Program-made: the position numbers and the translations under genes
Source: Pseudolysinimonas yzui
GTDB lineage: Bacteria; Actinomycetota; Actinomycetes; Actinomycetales; Microbacteriaceae
Length of the DNA stretch: 64,000 bases
NCBI RefSeq assembly: GCF_014653215.1
Contig: NZ_BNAI01000001.1
Coordinates: 579,237 to 643,236, forward strand
Reading direction: 5' to 3'
Shown here: positions 16,683 to 24,889 of the stretch, piece by piece
Position numbering within the stretch: position 1 is the stretch's first letter
How the letters are laid out: the number at the start of each line of letters is the position of its first letter
The notes under the pieces: generated by a model
The model's database searches: none
Told to the model about the DNA's origin: nothing
The model's input: only the letters and a program-made list of their open reading frames with translations

Positions 16683-17870
16683 TCAGCGGTCGGCGTTGGC
16701 CTTGGGAGACCCCGCGATGGCGCCGACGACGAGGGCGGCCTGCAGGATGAGGGCCTCGCGGGCGCCGGTCGCGTCGTAGCCGATGACCTCCGAGATGCGC
16801 TTGAGGCGGTAGCGCACCGTGTTCGGATGCACGAACAGCTCGCGCGCGGTCGCCTCGAGGGAGCGGCCGTTGTCGAGGTAGCACCACAGCGTCGTGAGCA
16901 GCTCCGTCGAGTGGTCTTGCAGGGGCCGGTAGATGCGGTTGATGAGCGTCGACCGCGCGAGCGGATCACCCGCGAAGGCGCGCTCGGGGAGCAGATCGTC
17001 GGCGAGGGCCGGCCGCGGGGCGTTGCGCCAGGCCCGAGCGACGGCGAAACCGGCGAGGGCTGCTTTCGCGCTGCGCGCCGCCTCGAGCAGCGACGGCACC
17101 GCGTGGCCGAGCACGAGGTGACCGGCGCCGAAACCCGGTTCGAGTTCCCCGGCGATCTCGAGGAAGGGCCGGGGCTCGGTCGTCGAGTCGGCGTCCAGGG
17201 CGTCGACGCGACCGATGACGATCACGAGGCGGCTGCCCTGCACCCCGATGAGCACGTCGGCCTCGAGATGCCGGGCGGTGCGCCGCAGCATGTCGACGTC
17301 GAGCATCCGGGGAGCGGTGCCGACCAGCACGCTCACCTCGCCGTGCCCGTTCCAGCCGAGCGCCGCGATGCGGCTCGGCAGTTCCGAGTCGTATTCGCCG
17401 GTCAGGATCGAGTCGACGACGAGGGCTTCCAGGCGCGCATCCCACAGGCCCCGGGCCTCGGCGGCGCGGGCGTACACGTCGGCCGCCGCGAAGGCGATCT
17501 CACGGGAGTACAGCAGGATGGCCTCCCGCAGGCTCTCCTCGCTGTCCTTGACCCGCTGCTCGACGACCTCGACGGTCACCCGGATCAGCTGCAGGGTCTG
17601 CTGCAGACTCACCGAACGCAGCAGCTCCCGGGGAGCGGCGCCGAAGACATCCGCCGCGATCCACGGAATCGACTTCGGGTCGTCGTACCAGGAGATGAAA
17701 CTCGTGATGCCCGCCTGCGCGACGAGCCCGACCGCGCTGCGGCGACCCGGGGGCATGTCGCGATACCAGGGCAGCGTCTCTTCGAGGCGTTTCAGGGTCG
17801 CCGTCGACAGCTCACCCGACAGCGTCCGCAGCCAGGCGAGGGTCTGCTGCTTGGTGCGCGCAGGAGCCAT
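16683..17870 (-). CDS. fasR: PucR/CdaR-type regulator, FasR homologue
   Basis: A 395-residue regulator with a C-terminal PucR-type helix-turn-helix, RSLEATARELFVHPNTVRYR then LKRISEVIGYD. The middle is an unresolved regulatory domain (DVLIGVQGSRLVIVIGR). In actinobacteria the gene between aceE and fabD encodes FasR, the activator or regulator of fatty acid synthesis genes. The aceE side is conserved here, while fabD lies 7 kb away beyond the sugar operon. It starts 15 bases downstream of... the aceE stop lies on its 5' side, so the two read in the same direction (minus), with aceE first. The orthology call rests on context plus domain type. Confidence 0.82.
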   Translation of the reverse strand: MAPARTKQQTLAWLRTLSGELSTATLKRLEETLPWYRDMPPGRRSAVGLVAQAGITSFISWYDDPKSIPWIAADVFGAAPRELLRSVSLQQTLQLIRVTVEVVEQRVKDSEESLREAILLYSREIAFAAADVYARAAEARGLWDARLEALVVDSILTGEYDSELPSRIAALGWNGHGEVSVLVGTAPRMLDVDMLRRTARHLEADVLIGVQGSRLVIVIGRVDALDADSTTEPRPFLEIAGELEPGFGAGHLVLGHAVPSLLEAARSAKAALAGFAVARAWRNAPRPALADDLLPERAFAGDPLARSTLINRIYRPLQDHSTELLTTLWCYLDNGRSLEATARELFVHPNTVRYRLKRISEVIGYDATGAREALILQAALVVGAIAGSPKANADR

Positions 17871-17885
17871 TCTCGGTGCTCGCGC

Positions 17886-20612
17886 CTAGCTCTCGCCGCC
17901 GGCCGAACCCGACGTTCCCGCCGCCACGTCGTGCAGCCGGTAACGCTCGATCGCCTGAGCGGGAGCGTCGGGCGCGACGTCGCCGCGGCGCGCGAGCGAC
18001 TGCAGCACGCGCACGACGATCGACGGTCCGTCGATCTTGAAGAACCGGCGCGCGGCCGCCCGGGTATCGCTGAAGCCGAACCCGTCGGCGCCGAGCGTCA
18101 GGTACTCGCCCGGCACGAACGGCCGGATCTGGTCCTGCACGGCGTGCATGAAGTCGGAGACCCCGACGAACGGCCCCTCGGCGCCCTGCAGCTTCTGCCA
18201 GAGGTAGGGGATCTGCGGCGCTTCCTGCGGGTGCAGGAAGTTGTGCTCGTCGGCGGCCAGGCCGTCGCGACGCAACTCGGTCCACGACGTGACGCTCCAG
18301 ACATCCGCCGCCACGTTCCAGTCGCGGGCGAGGAGCTCCTGCGCCTCGAGGGCCCACGGGATGCCGACACCGGAGGCGAGGATCTGCGCCTTCGGCCCGA
18401 AACCTTCCGCGGCCTTGAGCTTGTAGATGCCCTTGACGATGCCCTCGACGTCGACGTTCTCCGGCTCCGCGGGCTGCTGCATCGGCTCGTTGTAGACGGT
18501 GATGTAGTACATGACGTTCGGGTCGGGGTGGTTGCCTCCGTACATCCGGTCGAGGCCGTCGCGCACGATGTGCCCGAGCTCGTAGCCGTACGCCGGGTCG
18601 TACGAGACGACCGCGGGGTTCGTCGACGACAGCAGGTGCGAGTGGCCGTCAGCGTGCTGAAGGCCCTCGCCGGTGAGCGTCGTGCGCCCGGCCGTGGCGC
18701 CCATGATGAACCCGCGGGCCATCTGGTCGCCCGCCGCCCACATCGCGTCGCCGGTGCGCTGGAAGCCGAACATCGAGTAGAAGACGTAGACCGGGATGAG
18801 CGGCTCGCCCTGCGTCGCGTAGGAGGTGCCGGCCGCGGTGAAGGCGGCGAATGCGCCGGCCTCGTTGATGCCGGTGTGCAGGATCTGACCCTGAGGGCTC
18901 TCCTTGTAGGCGAGCAGCAGCTCCCGGTCGACCGACGTGTAGTGCTGGCCGTTCGGGTTGTAGATCTTCGCCGTCGGGAAGTAGGCGTCCATGCCGAACG
19001 TGCGCGCCTCATCCGGAATGATCGGCACGACCCGCTGACCGATCCCCTTGTCGCGCAGCATGTCCTTGAGCAACCGGGCGAAGGCCATCGTCGTGGCGAC
19101 CTGCTGCTTGCCGGAGCCCTTCTTCATGTCTTCGTAGACGTCGGCGCCGGGCAGCGTGATCTGGGTGTACTTCGAGCGGCGTTCCGGCAGGTAGCCGCCG
19201 AGGGCGCGACGGCGCTCCTGCAGGTACTCGATCGCCGGGTCGCCGGCTCCCGGGTGGTAGAACGGCGGCTGGTACGGGTCGGCCTCGAGCTGCGCGTCGG
19301 TGATCGGGATGCGCATCTCGTCACGGAACTGCTTGAGGTTGTCGAGCGTGAGCTTCTTCATCTGGTGGGTCGCGTTGCGGCCCTCGAACGACGGCCCGAG
19401 GCCGTAGCCCTTGACGGTCTTCGCGAGGATGACGGTCGGCTGGCCCTTGTGCTCGGTCGCGGCCTTGAACGCGGCGTAGACCTTGCGGTAGTCGTGGCCG
19501 CCGCGCTTGAGGTTCCAGAGCTGGTCGTCGGTGAGGTCCTTGACCAGTTCCGCCGTCACCGGGTCGCGGCCGAAGAAGTTCTCGCGCACGTAGGCGCCCG
19601 ACTCCGCCTTGTAGGTCTGGTAGTCGCCGTCCGGCGTGACGTTCATCAGGTTGACGAGCGCGCCCGTCGTGTCCTTCGCGAGCAGGGCATCCCACTCGCG
19701 GCCCCAGACGACCTTGATGACGTTCCAGCCGGCGCCGCGGAAGAACGACTCCAGCTCCTGGATGATCTTGCCGTTGCCGCGCACCGGACCGTCGAGGCGC
19801 TGCAGGTTGCAGTTGATGACGAACGTCAGGTTGTCGAGCTTGTCGTTCGCGGCCCACTGGAGCGCGCCACGGCTCTCGACCTCATCCATCTCGCCGTCGC
19901 CGAGGAACGCCCAGACGTGCTGGTCGGAGGCGTCCTTGATGCCGCGGTTGGTGAGGTAGCGGTTCGCCTGCGCCTGGTGGATGGCGTTGATCGGGCCGAG
20001 GCCCATCGAGACGGTCGGGAACTCCCAGAACTCGGGCATCAGCCGCGGGTGCGGATACGACGAGATGCCGTTCGGCGCCTGCGACTTCTCCTGACGGAAG
20101 GCGGAGAGCTGCTGCTCGCTCATCCGGCCCTCGAGGTAGGCGCGGGCGTACATGCCGGGGGAGGCGTGGCCCTGGTAGAAGATCTGGTCGCCGCCGCCCG
20201 GGTGGTCCTTGCCGCGGAAGAACCAGTTGTGGCCGACTTCGTAGAGGGCCGCCGACGAGGCGTAGGTCGAGATGTGCCCGCCGACCGCGATGCCGGGGCG
20301 CTGCGCGCGGTGCACGGTGATCGCGGCGTTCCAGCGGATCCACGCGCGGTAGCGGCGCTCCACCTCCTCGTCACCGGGGAAGGCGGGCTCGTTCTCGGGC
20401 GCGATCGTGTTGATGTAGTCCGTCGTCGGCACCATCGGCACGCCGAGCTGCAGGTCCTTGGAGCGCTTGAGGAGGCTCAGCATGACGTCGCGCCCGCGCC
20501 CGCGACCCTTGGCGCTGACGAGGGCGTCGAGCGACTCCTGCCATTCGGCCGTTTCGTCCGGGTCCTGGTCGATGTGATCGACCGAGTAGGGGTCCTGGTC
20601 GTGGATGGGCAC
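17886..20612 (-). CDS. aceE: Pyruvate dehydrogenase E1 component, homodimeric type
   Basis: A 908-residue thiamine-diphosphate enzyme that decarboxylates pyruvate and acetylates the lipoyl group of the E2. The ThDP motif [16 protein letters not shown] leads to [16 protein letters not shown], and [20 protein letters not shown] lies near residue 110. The length matches actinobacterial AceE. GTG 20612 was chosen because GAGGT lies 5 bases upstream and relatives start at this point. The E2 and E3 are supplied from elsewhere, probably the sucB-type E2 and lpd at 54-57 kb. The gene runs towards fasR, and ahpE is divergent. Confidence 0.96.
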   Translation of the reverse strand: MPIHDQDPYSVDHIDQDPDETAEWQESLDALVSAKGRGRGRDVMLSLLKRSKDLQLGVPMVPTTDYINTIAPENEPAFPGDEEVERRYRAWIRWNAAITVHRAQRPGIAVGGHISTYASSAALYEVGHNWFFRGKDHPGGGDQIFYQGHASPGMYARAYLEGRMSEQQLSAFRQEKSQAPNGISSYPHPRLMPEFWEFPTVSMGLGPINAIHQAQANRYLTNRGIKDASDQHVWAFLGDGEMDEVESRGALQWAANDKLDNLTFVINCNLQRLDGPVRGNGKIIQELESFFRGAGWNVIKVVWGREWDALLAKDTTGALVNLMNVTPDGDYQTYKAESGAYVRENFFGRDPVTAELVKDLTDDQLWNLKRGGHDYRKVYAAFKAATEHKGQPTVILAKTVKGYGLGPSFEGRNATHQMKKLTLDNLKQFRDEMRIPITDAQLEADPYQPPFYHPGAGDPAIEYLQERRRALGGYLPERRSKYTQITLPGADVYEDMKKGSGKQQVATTMAFARLLKDMLRDKGIGQRVVPIIPDEARTFGMDAYFPTAKIYNPNGQHYTSVDRELLLAYKESPQGQILHTGINEAGAFAAFTAAGTSYATQGEPLIPVYVFYSMFGFQRTGDAMWAAGDQMARGFIMGATAGRTTLTGEGLQHADGHSHLLSSTNPAVVSYDPAYGYELGHIVRDGLDRMYGGNHPDPNVMYYITVYNEPMQQPAEPENVDVEGIVKGIYKLKAAEGFGPKAQILASGVGIPWALEAQELLARDWNVAADVWSVTSWTELRRDGLAADEHNFLHPQEAPQIPYLWQKLQGAEGPFVGVSDFMHAVQDQIRPFVPGEYLTLGADGFGFSDTRAAARRFFKIDGPSIVVRVLQSLARRGDVAPDAPAQAIERYRLHDVAAGTSGSAGGES

Positions 20613-20739
20613 CGGTGACCTCGCATGGTGTGTCGACGCTGGTAAAGCGTTCAGGTGGCTTGAGGATGCGATCTCGTGGACCGCCGCGCCGAAGCGCCGT
20701 TCCACTCTAGTTGTCCCGGCCGTTCGGTAATCCGAGGCG

Positions 20740-20745
20740 TATGAT
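20740..20745 (+). promoter_or_regulatory. Candidate -10 box for the peroxiredoxin gene
   Basis: TATGAT (20740-20745) lies 56 bases upstream of the peroxiredoxin ATG in the divergent aceE/ahpE gap. No -35 box with standard spacing is visible; TTGTCC at 20711 is 23 bases away. Confidence 0.3.
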
Positions 20746-20800
20746 CGTGCGCTGGACCACCGGATCCCACATGCGGTGGTGAAAGGAAGCACGAGCAGCT

Positions 20801-21274
20801 ATGGCTCTCGAGAACGACACTCAGGCACCCGACTTCGACCTCGCCAACCAGTTCGGTGAACGGGTACGGCTCAGCGATTTTCGCGGGGTGAAGCCGGTGG
20901 CACTGGTCTTCTTCCCCCTCGCGTTCTCGGGAGTGTGCACCGGCGAACTGTGCGCGCTGCGCGACAACCTCGACCTCTTCACCGACCACGAGGTGGAGCT
21001 GCTGGGCATCTCCGTCGACTCGAAGGCCACCCTGCGAGCCTTCGCCGAGCAGGAGGGTTACGACTTCCAGCTGCTCGCCGACTTCTGGCCGCACGGCGCC
21101 GTCGCCAAGGAGTACGGGGTCTTCCTCGAGGAGAAGGGCTTCGCGAATCGCGCGACCTTCGTGATCGACGTCAAGGGCGTCATCCGCGCCTCGTTCATCA
21201 CCGCCCCCGGCGAGCCGCGCTCGATCGAGGAATACCGCTCCGCGCTCGACGAGGTCCGCCCGCTCACCGTCTGA
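20801..21274 (+). CDS. ahpE: AhpE-type one-Cys peroxiredoxin
   Basis: A 157-residue thioredoxin-fold peroxidase that reduces peroxides and peroxynitrite. The active-site motif is P39-LAF-S43-GV-C46, with Ser in place of the more usual Thr and peroxidatic Cys46. Cys51 follows closely. The 1-Cys AhpE subgroup of actinobacteria has this length and this N-terminal pattern. GAAAGGAAGC precedes ATG 20801. It is divergent from aceE, the same neighbourhood as ahpE in Mycobacterium, which supports the name. Confidence 0.9.
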   Translation: MALENDTQAPDFDLANQFGERVRLSDFRGVKPVALVFFPLAFSGVCTGELCALRDNLDLFTDHEVELLGISVDSKATLRAFAEQEGYDFQLLADFWPHGAVAKEYGVFLEEKGFANRATFVIDVKGVIRASFITAPGEPRSIEEYRSALDEVRPLTV

Positions 21275-21299
21275 CCCCCCGGTTGCGGAGGCCCTCCCG

Positions 21300-23213
21300 C
21301 TACGGGACGGTGACCAGGGCGCTCACGTAGTCGTTGTTGCCGCCGAAGTCGACGACCCAGAGTTCGACGACGAGCTGCGTGCCCGAGGGCAACGGGTCGA
21401 CGAAGTACTGCAGGTTCGCGAGTTCGGCCGACAGCTCGACGCCGTTGGGGGACGCCCACGCGGATTGGCCGGTCGCCGGGTCGTAGTTCTGCACGAGGGG
21501 CACGATGACTCCGCCCGGTTGCACCGCGAGTTCGCCATACGTGCTCGTGTCGGGGTTGTAGGAGTAATAGGTCTCCGAGAGGATCGAGCCGGTCGAGGCG
21601 TCGAGCCCGAGTTCCAGAAGGGCGTTGATCGGGGTGCCGCTGCCGGGTTCGTAGTACTCGAGCGGCACGCTGACGCTCGCCGTGCCGGCGTTCTCGTCCT
21701 GCGAGAAAGCCAGGTACGCGAGCGACGTGGCGCTTCCGTCATCCAGCGACAGGTAGCCGAGGTTGTAGAACGCGCTCGCCACCCCCGAGCCGTCGGTGGA
21801 GACCTGCGCGGGACGCTCGCCGATGTAGCTGATCGTGCCGTCGCCGTTGAGGATGCCGTAGTAGAGGAAGGCTTCCGAGATGTTGGCTTCGGCGCCCGCC
21901 CCGAACTGACCGGACACGTAGAGCCCGCCGTCGGCGAATTGCACGATCGCATCGTTGGAGATGAAGTCCGGCAGGTCGCCGGAGTCGATCTGCCCGCCCT
22001 CGGCGTAGTAGGTCGTCAGGAAGTCGGCCCAGCCGGTGCTCTCCGCGACGGCGGCGTAGTCGGCGTTGTAGAACTCGCCGTTCGGCGGGAAGTAGATCGA
22101 CAGGCCGGTCGCGCCGCGCGTGGCCTGGCCGTCGACCTTGTCGAGCACGACGTCGTTGACGGCGCGCACCACGGCATCCGCCTCGTCGGCGACGTCGAGG
22201 GCGTCGACGCTGATCTCACCGGCCAGGATGCCGAGGTCCTTCATGTGGGTGTCGTAGCGCGGGTCGGGGTTGGTGCCGAAGCCGAGCGTCTGGGCGAGCG
22301 TGCGGCCCACGGACGGCGCGACATCGGCGACGCGCTCGGTGAGTGCCGCCGCGAACTCGGCGACCGCCGTGTCGACGGCCGCGAAGTTCTCGAGGTCGAT
22401 GAGCGAGAGGGTGATCTCGTTCTCGGTGCCCGAGGCGAGGGCCTGGTTGCCGAATCCATCGATGATCGCCGAGCCGAGTTCATCGGGCGTCGCACCGCGG
22501 TACGCCGCCTCGAGGGACGTGTAGTCCCAGCCGTGGCCGGGCTCGAGCTCCTGGGAGGCCACGAGGCGGTCGGCGTGCGGTGCCATCGTCGAGGCGACCT
22601 CGTAGGTGGCCATGAGGCACGCGTCGAAGCCGAGCAGGGCGAGCTTGTCGACGCCGGCTTCTTCGAGGCCCGCCCCGATCGCCTGGTCGAGCTCGGCGAG
22701 CGTGAGGGAGTCGTAGTCGTGCGACTCGTCGCCGCCGACGCCCGGCCAGGAGGCGCCGTGGTCGGAGATGATCAGGGCGTAGTTGGCCGCCGGGTAGGCC
22801 TTGATGCTCTCGCTGATGAAGGCCGCGAGCACGTCGGGGTCACCGGTGTTGAGCGGGCCGTAGTCCGCGAGCTCGGTCGCCCCGCCCTTCTCGATCTCGA
22901 GCAGCTTCGCGCCGGTCCAGTCGGGGATGCCGAGCACCGACGTGTCGGTGTAGCCCTCCGCCCGGTCGACGAGCGAGATGAGGTTGAACCCGGGCTGCGA
23001 GCCGACGACGCCCATCTCTTCGACGTCGTCCATCATGAACGGCTCGAGGTTGGTGTCGGCGATCTCGTAGGTGAGCACCGTCCAGCTGTCGGGCGCCTGG
23101 ATGCCGCCGGGCGTGCCGACGCAGGCCGTGAGGCCGGCGGCCGCGAGAACGCCCGCGCCGAGCGTTGACAGGACGCGCGACAACCGGGTCTGAGTCAACC
23201 GTGAGCGCGCCAT
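21300..23213 (-). CDS. Clostripain-family (C11) cysteine protease-like lipoprotein
   Basis: A 637-residue secreted lipoprotein: an Arg-rich N-terminus, a hydrophobic stretch VLSTLGAGVLAAAG and lipobox LTAC. The catalytic dyad of clan CD, family C11 is visible as His in ALIISDHGASWPG and Cys in LLGFDACLMATYEVA. The last ~200 residues form a beta-rich, Gly/Tyr-rich region resembling a wall-facing binding domain. It probably acts outside the membrane, cleaving after basic residues if it behaves like clostripain. ATG 23213 has GAAAGAGG just upstream. It is convergent with ahpE and 38 bases downstream of the ion channel gene on the same strand. Confidence 0.82.
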   Translation of the reverse strand: MARSRLTQTRLSRVLSTLGAGVLAAAGLTACVGTPGGIQAPDSWTVLTYEIADTNLEPFMMDDVEEMGVVGSQPGFNLISLVDRAEGYTDTSVLGIPDWTGAKLLEIEKGGATELADYGPLNTGDPDVLAAFISESIKAYPAANYALIISDHGASWPGVGGDESHDYDSLTLAELDQAIGAGLEEAGVDKLALLGFDACLMATYEVASTMAPHADRLVASQELEPGHGWDYTSLEAAYRGATPDELGSAIIDGFGNQALASGTENEITLSLIDLENFAAVDTAVAEFAAALTERVADVAPSVGRTLAQTLGFGTNPDPRYDTHMKDLGILAGEISVDALDVADEADAVVRAVNDVVLDKVDGQATRGATGLSIYFPPNGEFYNADYAAVAESTGWADFLTTYYAEGGQIDSGDLPDFISNDAIVQFADGGLYVSGQFGAGAEANISEAFLYYGILNGDGTISYIGERPAQVSTDGSGVASAFYNLGYLSLDDGSATSLAYLAFSQDENAGTASVSVPLEYYEPGSGTPINALLELGLDASTGSILSETYYSYNPDTSTYGELAVQPGGVIVPLVQNYDPATGQSAWASPNGVELSAELANLQYFVDPLPSGTQLVVELWVVDFGGNNDYVSALVTVP

Positions 23214-23251
23214 CCGTCTGCCTCTTTCGTCCAATGTTGGGTGATGCTCGC

Positions 23252-24073
23252 TCAGGATACTGGTCGGTCGGGCTGGCTGCGGGTCGAAGCTGCCTCCAAT
23301 CGGGAGACCTGTTCCCGGAGTGCCGCGAGCTCGTCGAGGATGCGCTCGTCGAGGGCCTTGTCCTCCTCGATCGCCTCGTCGATGTCGGCGATCTTCATGC
23401 GGTCCATCGCCTCGACGACGACGGCGATCAGCAGGTTCAGCACGATGAGGGATGCCGCGATCGTGAACACGATGAAGAAGCCCCAGATCCACGGGGCGTC
23501 GAAGGCCATCGGTGCCACGAAGTCGGGCCAGCCGTCGCCGAACATGATGCGGAAGAGCGACGCGCCCGACACCCAGAGGTCGCCGAAGTGGGCGGGGTTC
23601 TGCGCCCCGAACAAGGTGGTCGCCGCGACCGAGAAGACATAGATCAGCATGAACAGCAACGCGCCGATCGAGGCGATCCCCGGCATGGATGCGCCGAGCG
23701 CCGTCACCACGAGCCGCATCGACCGCACCGCCGACAGCAGCCGCAGCACGCGCAGCAGTCGCAACACGCGCAGGACGCCGGCTTCGCTGCCCGCCGGGAT
23801 GAGCGCGACGACGACGACGAAGAGGTCGAAGAGGTTCCACCCGTTGCGGAAGAACGACAAGCCGTGGGCGAAGATCCGCAGCGTGATCTCGACGACGAAG
23901 ATGCCGATGATGACGGCGTTGACGGCGCCCAGCACCTCGCCGATGGCATCCATGACCGCCGGGTAGGTCTCGAGCCCGAGGATGACGGCGTTGAGGACAA
24001 TGAGGGTGATGATGAAGCGCTGGAACGGCTTCGACTCGACAAGGGTGCGGACGCGTTCGCGAGCGGCTCTCAT
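23252..24073 (-). CDS. Voltage-gated-type cation channel subunit (bacterial ion transporter)
   Basis: A 273-residue six-helix channel subunit expected to tetramerise. S4 shows Arg every third residue (RVLRLLRVLRLLSAVRSMRL). The pore loop is SLFRIMFGDGWPDFV, before S6 IVFTIAASLIVLNLLIAVVV. The C-terminal tail EDKALDERILDELAALREQV looks like a short coiled coil. Bacterial sodium channels usually have LESW in the filter; here it is GDGW, which may shift selectivity. The size and topology are those of the NaChBac/NavAb group. The regulator and partner are unknown. Confidence 0.85.
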   Translation of the reverse strand: MRAARERVRTLVESKPFQRFIITLIVLNAVILGLETYPAVMDAIGEVLGAVNAVIIGIFVVEITLRIFAHGLSFFRNGWNLFDLFVVVVALIPAGSEAGVLRVLRLLRVLRLLSAVRSMRLVVTALGASMPGIASIGALLFMLIYVFSVAATTLFGAQNPAHFGDLWVSGASLFRIMFGDGWPDFVAPMAFDAPWIWGFFIVFTIAASLIVLNLLIAVVVEAMDRMKIADIDEAIEEDKALDERILDELAALREQVSRLEAASTRSQPDRPVS

Positions 24074-24113
24074 GCCGACACCTTAGAGCGACCGGTAGCA
24101 TCGAGCGCGTCGC

Positions 24114-24186
24114 GGGCTCTTAGCTCAGTTGGTAGAGCGCCTCGTTTACACCGAGGATGCCGGGGGTTCGAGTCCCTCAGGGCCCA
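24114..24186 (+). tRNA. tRNA-Val (anticodon TAC)
   Basis: A complete 73-base cloverleaf. The acceptor GGGCTCT (24114-24120) pairs with AGGGCCC (24179-24185) with one G-U pair. The anticodon stem CCTCG/CGAGG encloses TTTACAC, placing TAC at 24147-24149. The T-arm is GGGGG-TTCGAGT-CCCTC. The discriminator is A and CCA is not encoded. Its 3' half overlaps, on the opposite strand, the end of kdpE. Confidence 0.96.
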
Positions 24187-24889
24187 CTCCGCCACTCGGA
24201 CCCGTGCTGCCCATCCCCTCCGGCGTGAAGCGGTAGCCCATCCCCGCTTCGGTGACCAGGTAGCGGGGGGCCGACGGCTCCGGTTCGAGCTTCTTGCGCA
24301 GTTGCGAGAGGTAGAGCCGCAGATACCCCGTGTCGGAGGTGTACTGCGGCCCCCACACCTCGGTCAGCAGGGTCTCGCGGGTCACGAGCCGCCCCGGATG
24401 CCGCAGCAGCACCTCGAGCAGCCGCCACTCCGTCGGGGTGAGCCGTACCGTCGCGCCCGCCCGGGTGACGATCCGCGCGGCGAGATCGACGGTGACGTCG
24501 CCGAAGGTGACGGCCGGCTCGTCGGCGGTCGGCGTCAGGCGGCGCGACAGGGCGCGGATGCGGGCGAGCAGCTCGTCGGCGGCGAAGGGCTTCGTGACGT
24601 AGTCGTCGGCGCCGGCGTCGAGCGCTTCGACCTTGTCCCACGACTCGGTGCGTCCCGAGACGACCAGGATCGGCACCGTCGTCCAGCCCCGCAACGCCTG
24701 GATGACGTCGATCCCCGACAGGCCCGGCATGCCGAGGTCGAGTACGACGAGTTCGGGATGCGTTCTGGCCGCCGCGTCGAGAGCGGCCTGTCCGTCGGCG
24801 GCGGTGGTGACGTCGTAGCCGCGCGCCCCGAGCGTGATGCGCAGCGCCCGCAGGATCTGCGGGTCGTCGTCGGCGATGAGGATTCTCAC
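24146..24889 (-). CDS. kdpE: KdpE response regulator, 3' end overlapping tRNA-Val
   Basis: A 247-residue OmpR-type regulator. The receiver carries acidic DDD at residues 7-9, the phosphoacceptor Asp in LVVLDLGMPG, and Lys in VTKPFAADELL. The winged helix ends in LVTEAGMGYRFTPEG. It activates kdpFABC under potassium limitation when phosphorylated by KdpD. The frame then continues about 20 residues past the normal end into the antisense strand of tRNA-Val (GPEGLEPPASSV) and stops at TAA within the anticodon loop. GTG 24889 overlaps the kdpD stop by 4 bases. The tail is probably non-functional read-in. Confidence 0.92.
   Translation of the reverse strand: MRILIADDDPQILRALRITLGARGYDVTTAADGQAALDAAARTHPELVVLDLGMPGLSGIDVIQALRGWTTVPILVVSGRTESWDKVEALDAGADDYVTKPFAADELLARIRALSRRLTPTADEPAVTFGDVTVDLAARIVTRAGATVRLTPTEWRLLEVLLRHPGRLVTRETLLTEVWGPQYTSDTGYLRLYLSQLRKKLEPEPSAPRYLVTEAGMGYRFTPEGMGSTGPSGGVGPEGLEPPASSV

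Noticed and set aside
16827-20618. A 1263-residue plus-strand ORF opposite fasR and aceE
   Set aside because: Low-complexity Arg/Val/Glu-rich translation with no domains; the opposite strand carries fasR and aceE with full motifs. It is an antisense shadow caused by GC-rich codon bias.
24146-24186. A functional C-terminal domain on KdpE
   Set aside because: The extra residues are the antisense translation of tRNA-Val (GPEGLEPPASSV), a frequent artefact of tRNA antisense reading, so I treat the tail as read-in rather than as a domain.
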